Source: Hippophae tibetana (taxonomy: Eukaryota > Streptophyta > Magnoliopsida > Rosales > Elaeagnaceae). Taken from it: DNA of 64,000 nucleotides. This document shows, piece by piece, positions 34,461 through 47,500 of the stretch. Within the stretch, counting starts at the first letter, position 1. Each line of letters starts with the position of its first letter. The translations under genes were made by a program, and so were the position numbers. Location of the stretch: contig CM072808.1 in NCBI GenBank assembly GCA_037013495.1, positions 6,239,319 through 6,303,318 of the forward strand, read 5' to 3'. The notes beneath the pieces were generated by a model that saw only the letters and a program-made list of their open reading frames with translations, did no database searches and had not been told where the DNA came from.

Positions 34461-35504
34461 AAAGAAAATGAATTAGGTTCACATTTTCAAAATCGAAAAC
34501 ACATTTGGTAAATATGAGTTACAACTTTCAACGGAGATAAATTTTCACTGAGGTATCGAAACGATTATTATAATATATCAAATTAAAGCTCGTATCAAAT
34601 TAAACAATTATCATTTTCCTCGATAGGAAAATCATTTTTGTACCCAAATTATATCGTTTACATAACTTATTTACTGTTTAAAGTTTTTGACTCACCATTT
34701 TCATTTTACTTACCTCCGGTTTAATTCAATAGAGCTATAAAGGAGATATTGGTGCCGATCAAGGTTTGTTTATTTATATTTTCAATCAATCTCTCTTATT
34801 GAAAAAATATTGAGTAGAAAAAAAGAACGGATATTTTGTTCACATTTTCAAGAACAAAAAACATTTGGTAAAAAAGAGTAACAACTTTCAACGGAGATAA
34901 CTTTTTACTCGGGTATCGAACCGACTATTATAATTAATTAAATGGAATCTCATATCAAATTACACAATATGTATTGGTCTTACAAGAAAAAAATCGTTTT
35001 TGTACCCAAATAACATCGTTTACATCATTTATTTAGTGTTTAAAGTTTTTTACGGAGCATTTTCATTTTACTTACTTCAAGTTTAATTCAATAGAGCTAT
35101 AAAGGAGATATTGTTGCTGACCTAGGTTTGTTTATTTATATTTTCAATGAATCTCTCTTATTGAAAAAAATAGAAAAGAGAAGAAAGAAAATGAATGTTG
35201 TTCACATTTTCAAAATCAAAAACACATTTGGTAAATATGAGTTACAACTTTCAACGGAGATGACTTTTGACTGGGGTATCGAAACGAATCTTATAATATA
35301 TCGAATTAATGCTCGTATCAAATTAAACAATATGCATTTTCCTCGAAAGGAAAATCATTTTTGTACCCAAATAACATCGTTTACATCACTTATTTACTAT
35401 TTAAAGTTTTTGATGCCCTATTTTCATTTTACTTACGTCCGGTTTAATTCAATAGACCTATAAAGGAGATATTGGTGCCGATCTAGGTTTGTTTTTTTAT
35501 ATTT
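34461..35504 (+). repeat. 6-monomer higher-order repeat, partial copy 3 (a2 b2 d)
   Basis: The first three monomers of the unit recur with the same markers (CCAAATTATATCG, TTTTTTACGGAGC, ATTGTTGCTGACC), plus private changes such as TTGATGCCCTATTTTC at about 35412. After about 35505 the copy stops matching: TCAATCAATC replaces TCAATCCATC and a g monomer follows. Confidence 0.82.
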
Positions 35505-36670
35505 TCAATCAATCTCTCTCATTGAAAAAATATTGAGTAGAAAAAAAGAACGGAGATTTTGTTCACATTTTCAAGAACAAAAAACATTTGGTAAAAAAGA
35601 GTAACAACTTTCAACGGAGATAACTTTTTACTCGGGTATCGAAACGAATATTATAATTTATTAAATGGAAGCTCGTAACAAATTAGACAATATGCTTTGG
35701 TCTCGCAAGAAAAAAATCGTTTTTGTACCCAAATAACATCGTTTACATCACTTATTTACTATTTAAAGTTTTTGACGAACCATTTTCATTTTACTTACTT
35801 CCGGTTTAATTCAATAGACCTATAAAGGAGATATGGGTGCCGATCTAGGTTTGTTTTTTTATATTTTCAATCAATCTCTCTTATTGAAAAAATATTGTGT
35901 AGAAAAAAAGAACGGAGATGTTGTTCAAATTTTCAAAAACAAAAAAACATTTGGTAAATAAGAGTAACAAATTTTAACGGAGATAACTTTTTACTCGGGT
36001 ATCGAAACGACTATTATAATTTATTAAATGGAATCTCATATCAAATTACACCATATGTATTGGTCTTACAAGAAAAAAATCGTTTTTGTACCCAAATAAC
36101 ATCGTTTACATCTCTTATTTAGTGTTTAAAGTTTTTTACGCAGCATTTTCATTTTACTTACTTCAAGTTTAATTCAATAGAGCTATAAAGGAGATATTGG
36201 TGCTGACCTAGGTTTGTTTATTTATATTTTCAATGAATCTCTCTTATTGAAAAAAATAGAGAAGAGAAGAAAGAAAATGAATGTTGTTCACATTTTCAAA
36301 ATCAAAAACACATTTGGTAAATATGAGTTACAACTTTCAACGGAGATGACTTTTGACTGGGGTATCGAAACGAATCTTATAATATATCGAATTAATGCTC
36401 GTATCAAATTAAACAATAAGAATTTTCCTCGAAAGGAAAATCATTTTTGTACTCAAATAACATCGTTTACATCACTTATTTACTATTTAAAGTTTTTGAC
36501 GCACTATTTTCATTTTACTTACGTCCGGTTTAATTCAATAGACCTATAAAGGAGATATTGATGCCGACCTAGGTTTTTTTATTTATATTTTCAATCAATC
36601 TCTCTTATTGAAAAAATATTAAGTAGAAAAAAAGAACGGAGATGTTGTTCACATTTTAAAAAACAAAAAA
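35505..36670 (+). repeat. Mosaic satellite segment (g, h/b2, d, e)
   Basis: About three monomers link the 6-monomer and 10-monomer domains. The d monomer at 36214-36549 has an unusual AACAATAAGAATTTTCC in place of AACAATATGCATTTTCC, which shortens dyad 2 by no more than its edge. The e monomer lacks a C in AAAAAAATTTGG near 36668. Confidence 0.7.
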
Positions 36671-39600
36671 ATTTGGTAAATAAGAGTAACAACTTTCAAC
36701 GGAGATAACTTTTTACTCGGGTATCGAAATGAATATTATAATTTATAAAATGGAAGCTCGTATCAAATTAGACAATATGCATTGGTCTCGCAAGAAAAAA
36801 ATCGTTTTTGTACCCAACTAACATCGTTTACATCACTTATTTAGTGTTTAAAGATTTTGACGCACCATTTTCATTTTACTTACTTCCGATTTAATTCAAT
36901 AGAGCTATAAAGGAGATATTGATGCCGACCTAGGTTTTTTATTTATATTTTCAATCAATCTCTCTTATTGAAAAAAATAGAGAAGAGAAAAAGAAAATGA
37001 ATGTGGTTCACATTTTCAAAATAGAAAACACATTTGGTAAATATGAGTTACAACTTTCAACGGAGATGACTTTTGACTGGGGTATCGAAACGAATCTTAT
37101 AATATATCGAATTAATGCTCGTATCAAATTAAACAATATGCATTTTCCTCGAAAGGAAAATCATTTTTGTACCCAAATAACATCGTTTACATCACTTATT
37201 TACTATTTAAAGTTTTTGACGCACTATTTTCATTTTACTTACGTCCGGTTTAATTCAATAGACCTATAAAGGAGATATTGGTGCCGATATAGGTTTGTTT
37301 TTTTATATTTTCAATCAATCTCTCTTATTGAAAAAATATTAAGTAGAAAAAAAGAACGGAGATGTTGTTCACATTTTAAAAAACAAAAAACATTTGGTAA
37401 ATAAGAGTAACAACTTTCAACGGAGATAACTTTTTACTCGGGTATCGAAATGAATATTATAATTTATTAAATGGAAGTTCGTATCAAATTAGACAATATG
37501 CATTGATCTCGCAAGAAAAAAATCGTTTTTGTACCCAAATAACATCGTTTACATCACTTATTTAGTGTTTAAAGATTTTGACGCACCATTTTCATTTTAC
37601 TTACTTCCGATTTAATTCAATAGAGCTATAAACGAGATATTGATGCCGACCTAGGTTTTTTTATTTATATTTTCAATCAATCTCTCTTATTGAAAAAAAT
37701 AGAGAAGACAAAAAGAAAATGAATGTGGTTCACATTTTAAAAATAGAAAACACATTTGGTAAATATGAGTTACAACTTTCAATGGAGATAAATTTTGACT
37801 GAGGTATCGAAACGATTATTATAATATATCAAATTAAAGCTCTTATCAAATTAAACAATTATCATTTTCCTCAATAGGAAAATCATTTTTGTACCCAAAT
37901 AACATCGTTTACATCACTTATTTACTGTTTAAAGTTTTTGACTCACCATTTTCATTTTACTTACTTCCGGTTTAATTCAATAGAGCTATAATGGAGATAT
38001 TGGTGCCGATCAAGGTTTGTTTATTTATATTTTCAATCAATCTCTCTTATTGAAAAAAATATTGAGTAGAAAAAAAGAACGGAGATTTTGTTCACATTTT
38101 AAAGAACAAAAAACATTTTTTAAAAAAGAGTAACAACTTTCAACGGAGATAACTTTTTACTCGGGTATCGAAATGAATATTATAATTTATTAAATGGAAG
38201 TTCGTATCAAATTAGACAATATGCATTGATCTCGCAAGAAAAAAATCGTTTTTGTACCCAAATAACATCGTTTACATCACTTATTTAGTGTTTAAAGATT
38301 TTGACGCACCATTTTCATTTTACTTACTTCCGATTTAATTCAATAGAGCTATAAAGGAGATATTGATGCCGACCTAGGTTTTTTTATTTATATTTTCAAT
38401 CAATCTCTCTTATTAAAAAAAATAGAGAAGAGAAAAAGAAAATGAATGTGGTTCACATTTTCAAAATAGAAAACACATTTGGTAAATATGAGTTACAACT
38501 TTCAATGGAGATAAATTTTGACTGAGGTATCGAAACGATTATTATAATATATCAAATTAAAGCTCTTATCAAATTAAACAATTATCATTTTCCTCAATAG
38601 GAAAATCATTTTTGTACCCAAATAACATCGTTTACATCACTTATTTACTGTTTAAAGTTTTTGACTCACCATTTTCATTTTACTTACTTCCGGTTTAATT
38701 CAATAGAGCTATAATGGAGATATTGGTGCCGATCAAGGTTTGTTTATTTATATTTTCAATCAATCTCTATTATTGAAAAAATATTGAGTAGAAAAAAAGA
38801 ACGGAGATTTTGTTCACATTTTCAAGAACAAAAAACATTTGGTAAATAAGAGTAACAACTTTCAACAGAGATATCTTTTTACTCGGGTATCAAAACGAAT
38901 ATTATAATTTATTAAATGGAATCTCATATCAAATTACACAATATGTATTGGTCTCACAAGAAAAAAATCGTTTTTGTACCCAAATAACATCGTTTATATC
39001 ACTTATTTAGTGTTTAAAGATTTTGACGCACCATATTCATTTTACTTACTTCCAATTTAATTCAATAGACCTATAAAGGAGATATGGGTGCCGATCTAGG
39101 TTTGTTTTTTTATATTTTCAATCAATCTCTCTTATTGAAAATATATTGTGTAGAAAAAAAGAACGGAGATATTGTTCAAATTTTCAAGAACAAAAAAACA
39201 TTTGGTAAATAAGAGTAACAACTTTCAACGGAGATAACGTTTTACTCGGGTATCGAAACGACTATTATAATTTATTAAATGGAATCTCATATCAAATTAC
39301 ACCATATGTATTGGTCTTACAAGAAAAAAATCGTTTTTGTACCCAAATCACATCGTTTACATCTCTTATTTAGTGTTTAAAGTTTTTTACGGAGCATTTT
39401 CATTTTACTTACTTCAAGTTTAATTCAATAGAGCTATAAAGGAGATATTGTTGCTGACCTAGGTTTGTTTATTTATATTTTCAATGAATCTCTCTTATTG
39501 AAAAAAAATAGAGAAGAGAAGAAAGAAAATGAATGTTGTTCACATTTTCAAAATCAAAAACACATTTGGTAAATATGAGTTACAACTTTCAACGGAGATG

Positions 39601-40282
39601 ACTTTTGACTGGGGTATCGAAACGAATCTTATAATATATCGAATTAATGCTCGTATCAAATTAAACAATATGCATTTTCCTCGAAAGGAAAATCATTTTT
39701 GTACCCAAATAACATCGTTTACATCACTTATTTACTAATTAAAGTTTTTGACGCACTATTTTCATTTTACTTACGTCCGGTTTAATTCAATAGACCTATA
39801 AAGGAGATATTGGTGCCGATCTAGGTTTGTTTTTTTATATTTTCAATCCATCTCTCTTATTGAAAAAATATTAAGTAGAAAAAAAGAACGGAGATGTTGT
39901 TCACATTTTAAAAAACAAAAAACATTTGGTAAATAAGAGTAACAACTTTCAACGGAGATAACTTTTTACTCGGGTATCGAAATGAATATTATAATTTATA
40001 AAATGGAAGCTCGTATCAAATTAGAAAATATGCATTGGTCTCACAAGAAAAAAATCGTTTTTGTACCCAAATAACATCGTTTACATCACTTATTTAGTGT
40101 TTAAAGATTTTGACGCACCATTTTCATTTTACTTACTTCCGATTTAATTCAATAGAGCTATAAAGGAGATATTGATGCCGACCTAGGTTTTTTTATTTAT
40201 ATTTTCAATCAATCTCTCTTATTGAAAAAATATTAAGTAGAAAAAAAGAACGGAGATGTTCACATTTTAAAAAACAAAAAAC
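36671..40282 (+). repeat. 10-monomer higher-order repeat, copy 1 (3612 bp)
   Basis: Bases from 36671 match those 3612 downstream. Within the unit the order is roughly d (37008), e, f, e/g, f, g/b, h/b2, d (39538), e, e. Shared markers are GCCGATATAGG (about 37283 and 40895), AAACATTTTTTAAAAAAG (about 38110 and 41723), GGAGATATTGTTCAAATT (about 39167 and 42778) and TTTACTAATTAAAG (about 39731 and 43343). The last puts a stop in the d open frame in both copies. Confidence 0.9.
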
Positions 40283-43200
40283 ATTTGGTAAATAAGAGTA
40301 ACAACTTTCAACGGAGATAACTTTTTACTCGGGTATCGAAATGAATATTATAATTTATAAAATGGAAGCTCGTATCAAATTAGACAATATGCATTGGTCT
40401 CGCAAGAAAAAAATCGTTTTTGTACCCAACTAACATCGTTTACATCACTTATTTAGTGTTTAAAGATTTTGACGCACCATTTTCATTTTACTTACTTCCG
40501 ATTTAATTCAATAGAGCTATAAAGGAGATATTGATGCCGACCTAGGTTTTTTATTTATATTTTCAATCAATCTCTCTTATTGAAAAAAATAGAGAAGAGA
40601 AAAAGAAAATGAATGTGGTTCACATTTTCAAAATAGAAAACACATTTGGTAAATATGAGTTACAACTTTCAACGGAGATGACTTTTGACTGGGGTATCGA
40701 AACGAATCTTATAATATATCGAATTAATGCTCGTATCAAATTAAACAATATGCATTTTCCTCGAAAGGAAAATCATTTTTGTACCCAAATAACATCGTTT
40801 ACATCACTTATTTACTATTTAAAGTTTTTGACGCACTATTTTCATTTTACTTACGTCCGGTTTAATTCAATAGACCTATAAAGGAGATATTGGTGCCGAT
40901 ATAGGTTTGTTTTTTTATATTTTCAATCAATCTCTCTTATTGAAAAAATATTAAGTAGAAAAAAAGAACGGAGATGTTGTTCACATTTTAAAAAACAAAA
41001 AACATTTGGTAAATAAGAGTAACAACTTTCAACGGAGATAACTTTTTACTCGGGTATCGAAATGAATATTATAATTTATTAAATGGAAGTTCGTATCAAA
41101 TTAGACAATATGCATTGATCTCGCAAGAAAAAAATCGTTTTTGTACCCAAATAACATCGTTTACATCACTTATTTAGTGTTTAAAGATTTTGACGCACCA
41201 TTTTCATTTTACTTACTTCCGATTTAATTCAATAGAGCTATAAACGAGATATTGATGCCGACCTAGGTTTTTTTATTTATATTTTCAATCAATCTCTCTT
41301 ATTGAAAAAAATAGAGAAGACAAAAAGAAAATGAATGTGGTTCACATTTTAAAAATAGAAAACACATTTGGTAAATATGAGTTACAACTTTCAATGGAGA
41401 TAAATTTTGACTGAGGTATCGAAACGATTATTATAATATATCAAATTAAAGCTCTTATCAAATTAAACAATTATCATTTTCCTCGATAGGAAAATCATTT
41501 TTGTATCCAAATAACATCGTTTACATCACTTATTTACTGTTTAAAGTTTTTGACTCACCATTTTCATTTTACTTACTTCCGGTTTAATTCAATAGAGCTA
41601 TAATGGAGATATTGGTGCCGATCAAGGTTTGTTTATTTATATTTTCAATCAATCTCTCTTATTGAAAAAAATATTGAGTAGAAAAAAAGAACGGAGATTT
41701 TGTTCACATTTTAAAGAACAAAAAACATTTTTTAAAAAAGAGTAACAACTTTCAACGGAGATAACTTTTTACTCGGGTATCGAAATGAATATTATAATTT
41801 ATTAAATGGAAGTTCGTATCAAATTAGACAATATGCATTGATCTCGCAAGAAAAAAATCGTTTTTGTACCCAAATAACATCGTTTACATCACTTATTTAG
41901 TGTTTAAAGATTTTGACGCACCATTTTCATTTTACTTACTTCCGATTTAATTCAATAGAGCTATAAACGAGATATTGATGCCGACCTAGGTTTTTTTATT
42001 TATATTTTCAATCAATCTCTCTTATTGAAAAAAATAGAGAAGACAAAAAGAAAATGAATGTGGTTCACATTTTAAAAATAGAAAACACATTTGGTAAATA
42101 TGAGTTACAACTTTCAATGGAGATAAATTTTGACTGAGGTATCGAAACGATTATTATAATATATCAAATTAAAGCTCTTATCAAATTAAACAATTATCAT
42201 TTTCCTCAATAGGAAAATCATTTTTGTACCCAAATAACATCGTTTACATCACTTATTTACTGTTTAAAGTTTTTGACTCACCATTTTCATTTTACTTACT
42301 TCCGGTTTAATTCAATAGAGCTATAATGGAGATATTGGTGCCGATCAAGGTTTGTTTATTTATATTTTCAATCAATCTCTATTATTGAAAAAATATTGAG
42401 TAGAAAAAAAGAACGGAGATTTTGTTCACATTTTCAAGAACAAAAAACATTTGGTAAATAAGAGTAACAACTTTCAACAGAGATATCTTTTTACTCGGGT
42501 ATCAAAACGAATATTATAATTTATTAAATGGAATCTCATATCAAATTACACAATATGTATTGGTCTCACAAGAAAAAAATCGTTTTTGTACCCAAATAAC
42601 ATCGTTTATATCACTTATTTAGTGTTTAAAGATTTTGACGCACCATATTCATTTTACTTACTTCCAATTTAATTCAATAGACCTATAAAGGAGATATGGG
42701 TGCCGATCTAGGTTTGTTTTTTTATATTTTCAATCAATCTCTCTTATTGAAAATATATTGTGTAGAAAAAAAGAACGGAGATATTGTTCAAATTTTCAAG
42801 AACAAAAAAACATTTGGTAAATAAGAGTAACAACTTTCAACGGAGATAACGTTTTACTCGGGTATCGAAACGACTATTATAATTTATTAAATGGAATCTC
42901 ATATCAAATTACACCATATGTATTGGTCTTACAAGAAAAAAATCGTTTTTGTACCCAAATCACATCGTTTACATCTCTTATTTAGTGTTTAAAGTTTTTT
43001 ACGGAGCATTTTCATTTTACTTACTTCAAGTTTAATTCAATAGAGCTATAAAGGAGATATTGTTGCTGACCTAGGTTTGTTTATTTATATTTTCAATGAA
43101 TCTCTCTTATTGAAAAAAAATAGAGAAGAGAAGAAAGAAAATGAATGTTGTTCACATTTTCAAAATCAAAAACACATTTGGTAAATATGAGTTACAACTT

Positions 43201-43894
43201 TCAACGGAGATGACTTTTGACTGGGGTATCGAAACGAATCTTATAATATATCGAATTAATGCTCGTATCAAATTAAACAATATGCATTTTCCTCGAAAGG
43301 AAAATCATTTTTGTACCCAAATAACATCGTTTACATCACTTATTTACTAATTAAAGTTTTTGACGCACTATTTTCATTTTACTTACGTCCGGTTTAATTC
43401 AATAGACCTATAAAGGAGATATTGGTGCCGATCTAGGTTTGTTTTTTTATATTTTCAATCCATCTCTCTTATTGAAAAAATATTAAGTAGAAAAAAAGAA
43501 CGGAGATGTTGTTCACATTTTAAAAAACAAAAAACATTTGGTAAATAAGAGTAACAACTTTCAACGGAGATAACTTTTTACTCGGGTATCGAAATGAATA
43601 TTATAATTTATAAAATGGAAGCTCGTATCAAATTAGAAAATATGCATTGGTCTCACAAGAAAAAAATCGTTTTTGTACCCAAATAACATCGTTTACATCA
43701 CTTATTTAGTGTTTAAAGATTTTGACGCACCATTTTCATTTTACTTACTTCCGATTTAATTCAATAGAGCTATAAAGGAGATATTGATGCCGACCTAGGT
43801 TTTTTTATTTATATTTTCAATCAATCTCTCTTATTGAAAAAATATTAAGTAGAAAAAAAGAACGGAGATGTTCACATTTTAAAAAACAAAAAAC
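40283..43894 (+). repeat. 10-monomer higher-order repeat, copy 2 (3612 bp)
   Basis: This is a near-exact repeat of the previous unit. The visible differences cluster in two f-monomer regions: CCTCGATAGG with TGTATCCAA at about 41482-41507, and AAACGAGATATT, GAAGACAAAAAG and CATTTTAAAAATAG at about 41960-42080. The clustering suggests conversion from a neighbouring monomer rather than independent mutation. Confidence 0.9.
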
Positions 43895-44560
43895 ATTTGG
43901 TAAATAAGAGTAACAACTTTCAACGGAGATAACTTTTTACTCGGGTATCGAAATGAATATTATAATTTATAAAATGGAAGCTCGTATCAAATTAGACAAT
44001 ATGCATTGGTCTCGCAAGAAAAAAATCGTTTTTGTACCCAACTAACATCGTTTACATCACTTATTTAGTGTTTAAAGATTTTGACGCACCATTTTCATTT
44101 TACTTACTTCCGATTTAATTCAATAGAGCTATAAAGGAGATATTGATGCCGACCTAGGTTTTTTATTTATATTTTCAATCAATCTCTCTTATTGAAAAAA
44201 ATAGAGAAGAGAAAAAGAAAATGAATGTGGTTCACATTTTCAAAATAGAAAACACATTTGGTAAATATGAGTTACAACTTTCAACGGAGATGACTTTTGA
44301 CTGGGGTATCGAAACGAATCTTATAATATATCGAATTAATGCTCGTATCAAATTAAACAATATGCATTTTCCTCGAAAGGAAAATCATTTTTGTACCGAA
44401 ATAACATCGTTTACATCACTTATTTACTATTTAAAGTTTTTGACGCACTATTTTCATTTTACTTACGTCCGGTTTAATTCAATAGACCTATAAAGGAGAT
44501 ATTGGTGCCGATATAGGTTTGTTTTTTTATATTTTCATTCAATCTCTCTTATTGAAAAAA
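43895..44560 (+). repeat. 10-monomer higher-order repeat, partial copy 3
   Basis: The match continues into a third copy through the first e/d part, including GCCGATATAGG at about 44507. It then decays: TTTTCATTCAATC at about 44535, AAGTTGAAAAAAAG at about 44566 and TTTTTCCGCGGG at about 44656 are not found in the other copies. The d open frame at 44221-44493 is intact here. Confidence 0.75.
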
Positions 44561-47500
44561 TATTAAGTTGAAAAAAAGAACGGAGATGTTGTTCACATTT
44601 TAAAAAACAAAAAACATTTGGTAAATAAGAGTAACAACTTTCAACGGAGATAACTTTTTCCGCGGGTATCGAAATGAATATTATAATTTATTAAATGGAA
44701 GTTCGTATCAAATTAGACAATATGCATTGGTCTCGCAAAAAAAAAATCGTTTTTGTACCCAAATAACATCGTTTACATCACTTATTTAGTGTTTAAAGAT
44801 TTTGACGCACCATTTTCATTTTACTTACTTCCGATTTAATTCAATAGAGCTATAAAGGAGATATTGATGCCGACCTAGGTTTTTTTATTTATATTTTCAA
44901 TCAATCTCTCTTATTGAAAAAAATAGAGAAGACAAAAAGAAAATGAATGTGGTTCACATTTTCAAAATAGAAAACACATTTGGTAAATATGAGTTACAAC
45001 TTTCAATAGAGATAGATTTTGACTGAGGTATCGAAACGATTATTATAATATATCAAATTAAAGCTCTTATCAAATTAAACAATTATCATTTTCCTCGATA
45101 GGAAAATCATTTTTGTATCCAAATAACATCGTTTACATCACTTATTTACTGTTTAAAGTTTTTTACTCACCATTTTCATTTTACTTACTTCCGGTTTAAT
45201 TCAATAGAGCTATAAAGGAGATATTGGTGCCGATCAAGGTTTATTTATTTATATTTTCAATCAATCTCTCTTATTGAAAAAATATTGAGTAGAAAAAAAG
45301 AACGGAGATTTTGTTCACATTTTCAAGAACAAAAAACATTTGGTAAAAAAGAGTAACAACTTTCAACGGAGATAACTTTTTACTCGGGTATCGAAACGAA
45401 TATTATAATTTATTAAATGGAAGCTCGTAACAAATTAGACTATATGCTTTGGTCTCGCAAGAAAAAAATCGCTTTTGTACCCAAATAACATCGTTTATAT
45501 CACTTATTTAGTGTTTAAAGATTTTGACGCACCATTTTCATTTTACTTACTTCCGGTTTAATTCAATAGACCTATAAAGGAGATATTGGTGCCGACCTAG
45601 GTTTGTTTATTTATATTTTCAATCAATCTCTCTTATTGGAAAAAATAGAGAAGAGAAAAAGAAAATGAATTAGGTTCACATTTTCAAAATTGAAAACACA
45701 TTTGGTAAATATGAGTTACAACTTTCAACGGAGATAAATTTTCACTGAGGTATCGAAACGATTATTATAATATATCAAATTAAAGCTCGTATCAAATTAA
45801 ACAATTATCATTTTCCTCGATAGGAAAATCATTTTTGTACCCAAATTATATCGTTTACATAACTTATTTACTGTTTAAAGTTTTTGACTCACCATTTTCA
45901 TTTTACTTACTTCCGGTTTAATTCAATAGAGCTATAAAGGAGATATTGGTGCCGATCAAGGTTTGTTTATTTATATTTTCAATCAATCTCTCTTATTGAA
46001 AAAATATTGAGTAGAAAAAAAGAACGGATATTTTGTTCACATTTTCAAGAACAAAAAACATTTGGTAAAAAAGAGTAACAACTTTCAACGGAGATAACTT
46101 TTTACTCGGGTATCGAAACGACTATTATAATTTATTAAATGGAATCTCATATCAAATTACACAATATGTATTGGTCTTACAAGAAAAAAATCGTTTTTGT
46201 ACCCAAATAACATCGTTTACATCATTTATTTAGTGTTTAAAGTTTTTTACGGAGCATTTTCATTTTACTTACTTCAAGTTTAATTCAATAGAGCTATAAA
46301 GGAGATATTGTTGCTGACCTAGGTTTGTTTATTTATATTTTCAATGAATCTCTCTTATTGAAAAAAATAGAGAAGAGAAGAAAGAAAATGAATGTTGTTC
46401 ACATTTTCAAAATCAAAAACACATTTGGTAAATATGAGTTACAACTTTCAACGGAGATGACTTTTGACTGAGTATCGAAACGAATCTTATAATATATCGA
46501 ATTAATGCTTGTATCAAATTAAACAATATGCATTTTCCTCGATAGGAAAATCATTTTTGTACCCAAATAACATCGTTTACATCACTTATTTACTATTTAA
46601 AGTTTTTGACGCACTATTTTCATTTTACTTACGTCCGGTTTAATTCAATAGACCTATAAAGGAGATATTGGTGCCGATCTAGGTTTGTTTTTTTATATTT
46701 TCAATCCATCTCTCTTATTGAAAAAATATTAAGTAGAAAAAAAGAACGGAGATGTTGTTCACATTTTAAAAAACAAAAAACATTTGGTAAATAAGAGTAA
46801 CAACTTTCAACGGAGATAACTTTTTACTCGGGTATCGAAATGAATATTATAATTTATAAAATGGAAGCTCGTATCAAATTAGACAATATGCATTGGTCTC
46901 GCAAGAAAAAAATCGTTTTTGTACCCAACTAACATCGTTTACATCACTTATTTAGTGTTTAAAGATTTTGACGCATCATTTTCATTTTACTTACTTCCGA
47001 TTTAATTCAATAGAGCTATAAAGGAGATATTGATGCCGACCTAGGTTTTTTTATTTATATTTTCAATCAATCTCTCTTATTGAAAAAAATAGAGAAGAGA
47101 AAGTGAAAATGAATGTGGGTCACATTTTCAAAATAGAAAACACATTTGGTAAATATGAGTTACAACTTTCAATGGAGATAAATTTTGACTGAGGTATCGA
47201 AACGATTATTATAATATATCAAATTAAAGCTCGTATCAAATTAAACAATTATCATTTTCCTCGATGGGAAAATCATTTTTGTACCCAAACAACATCGTTT
47301 ACATCACTTATTTACTGTTTAAAGTTTTTGACTCACCATTTTCATTTTACTTACTTCCGGTTTAATTCAATACAGCTATAAAGGAGATATTGGTGCCGAT
47401 CAAGGTTTGTTTATTTATATTTTCAATCAATCTCTATTATTGAAAAAATATTGAGTAGAAAAAAAGAACGGAGATTTTGTTCACATTTTCAAGAACAAAA

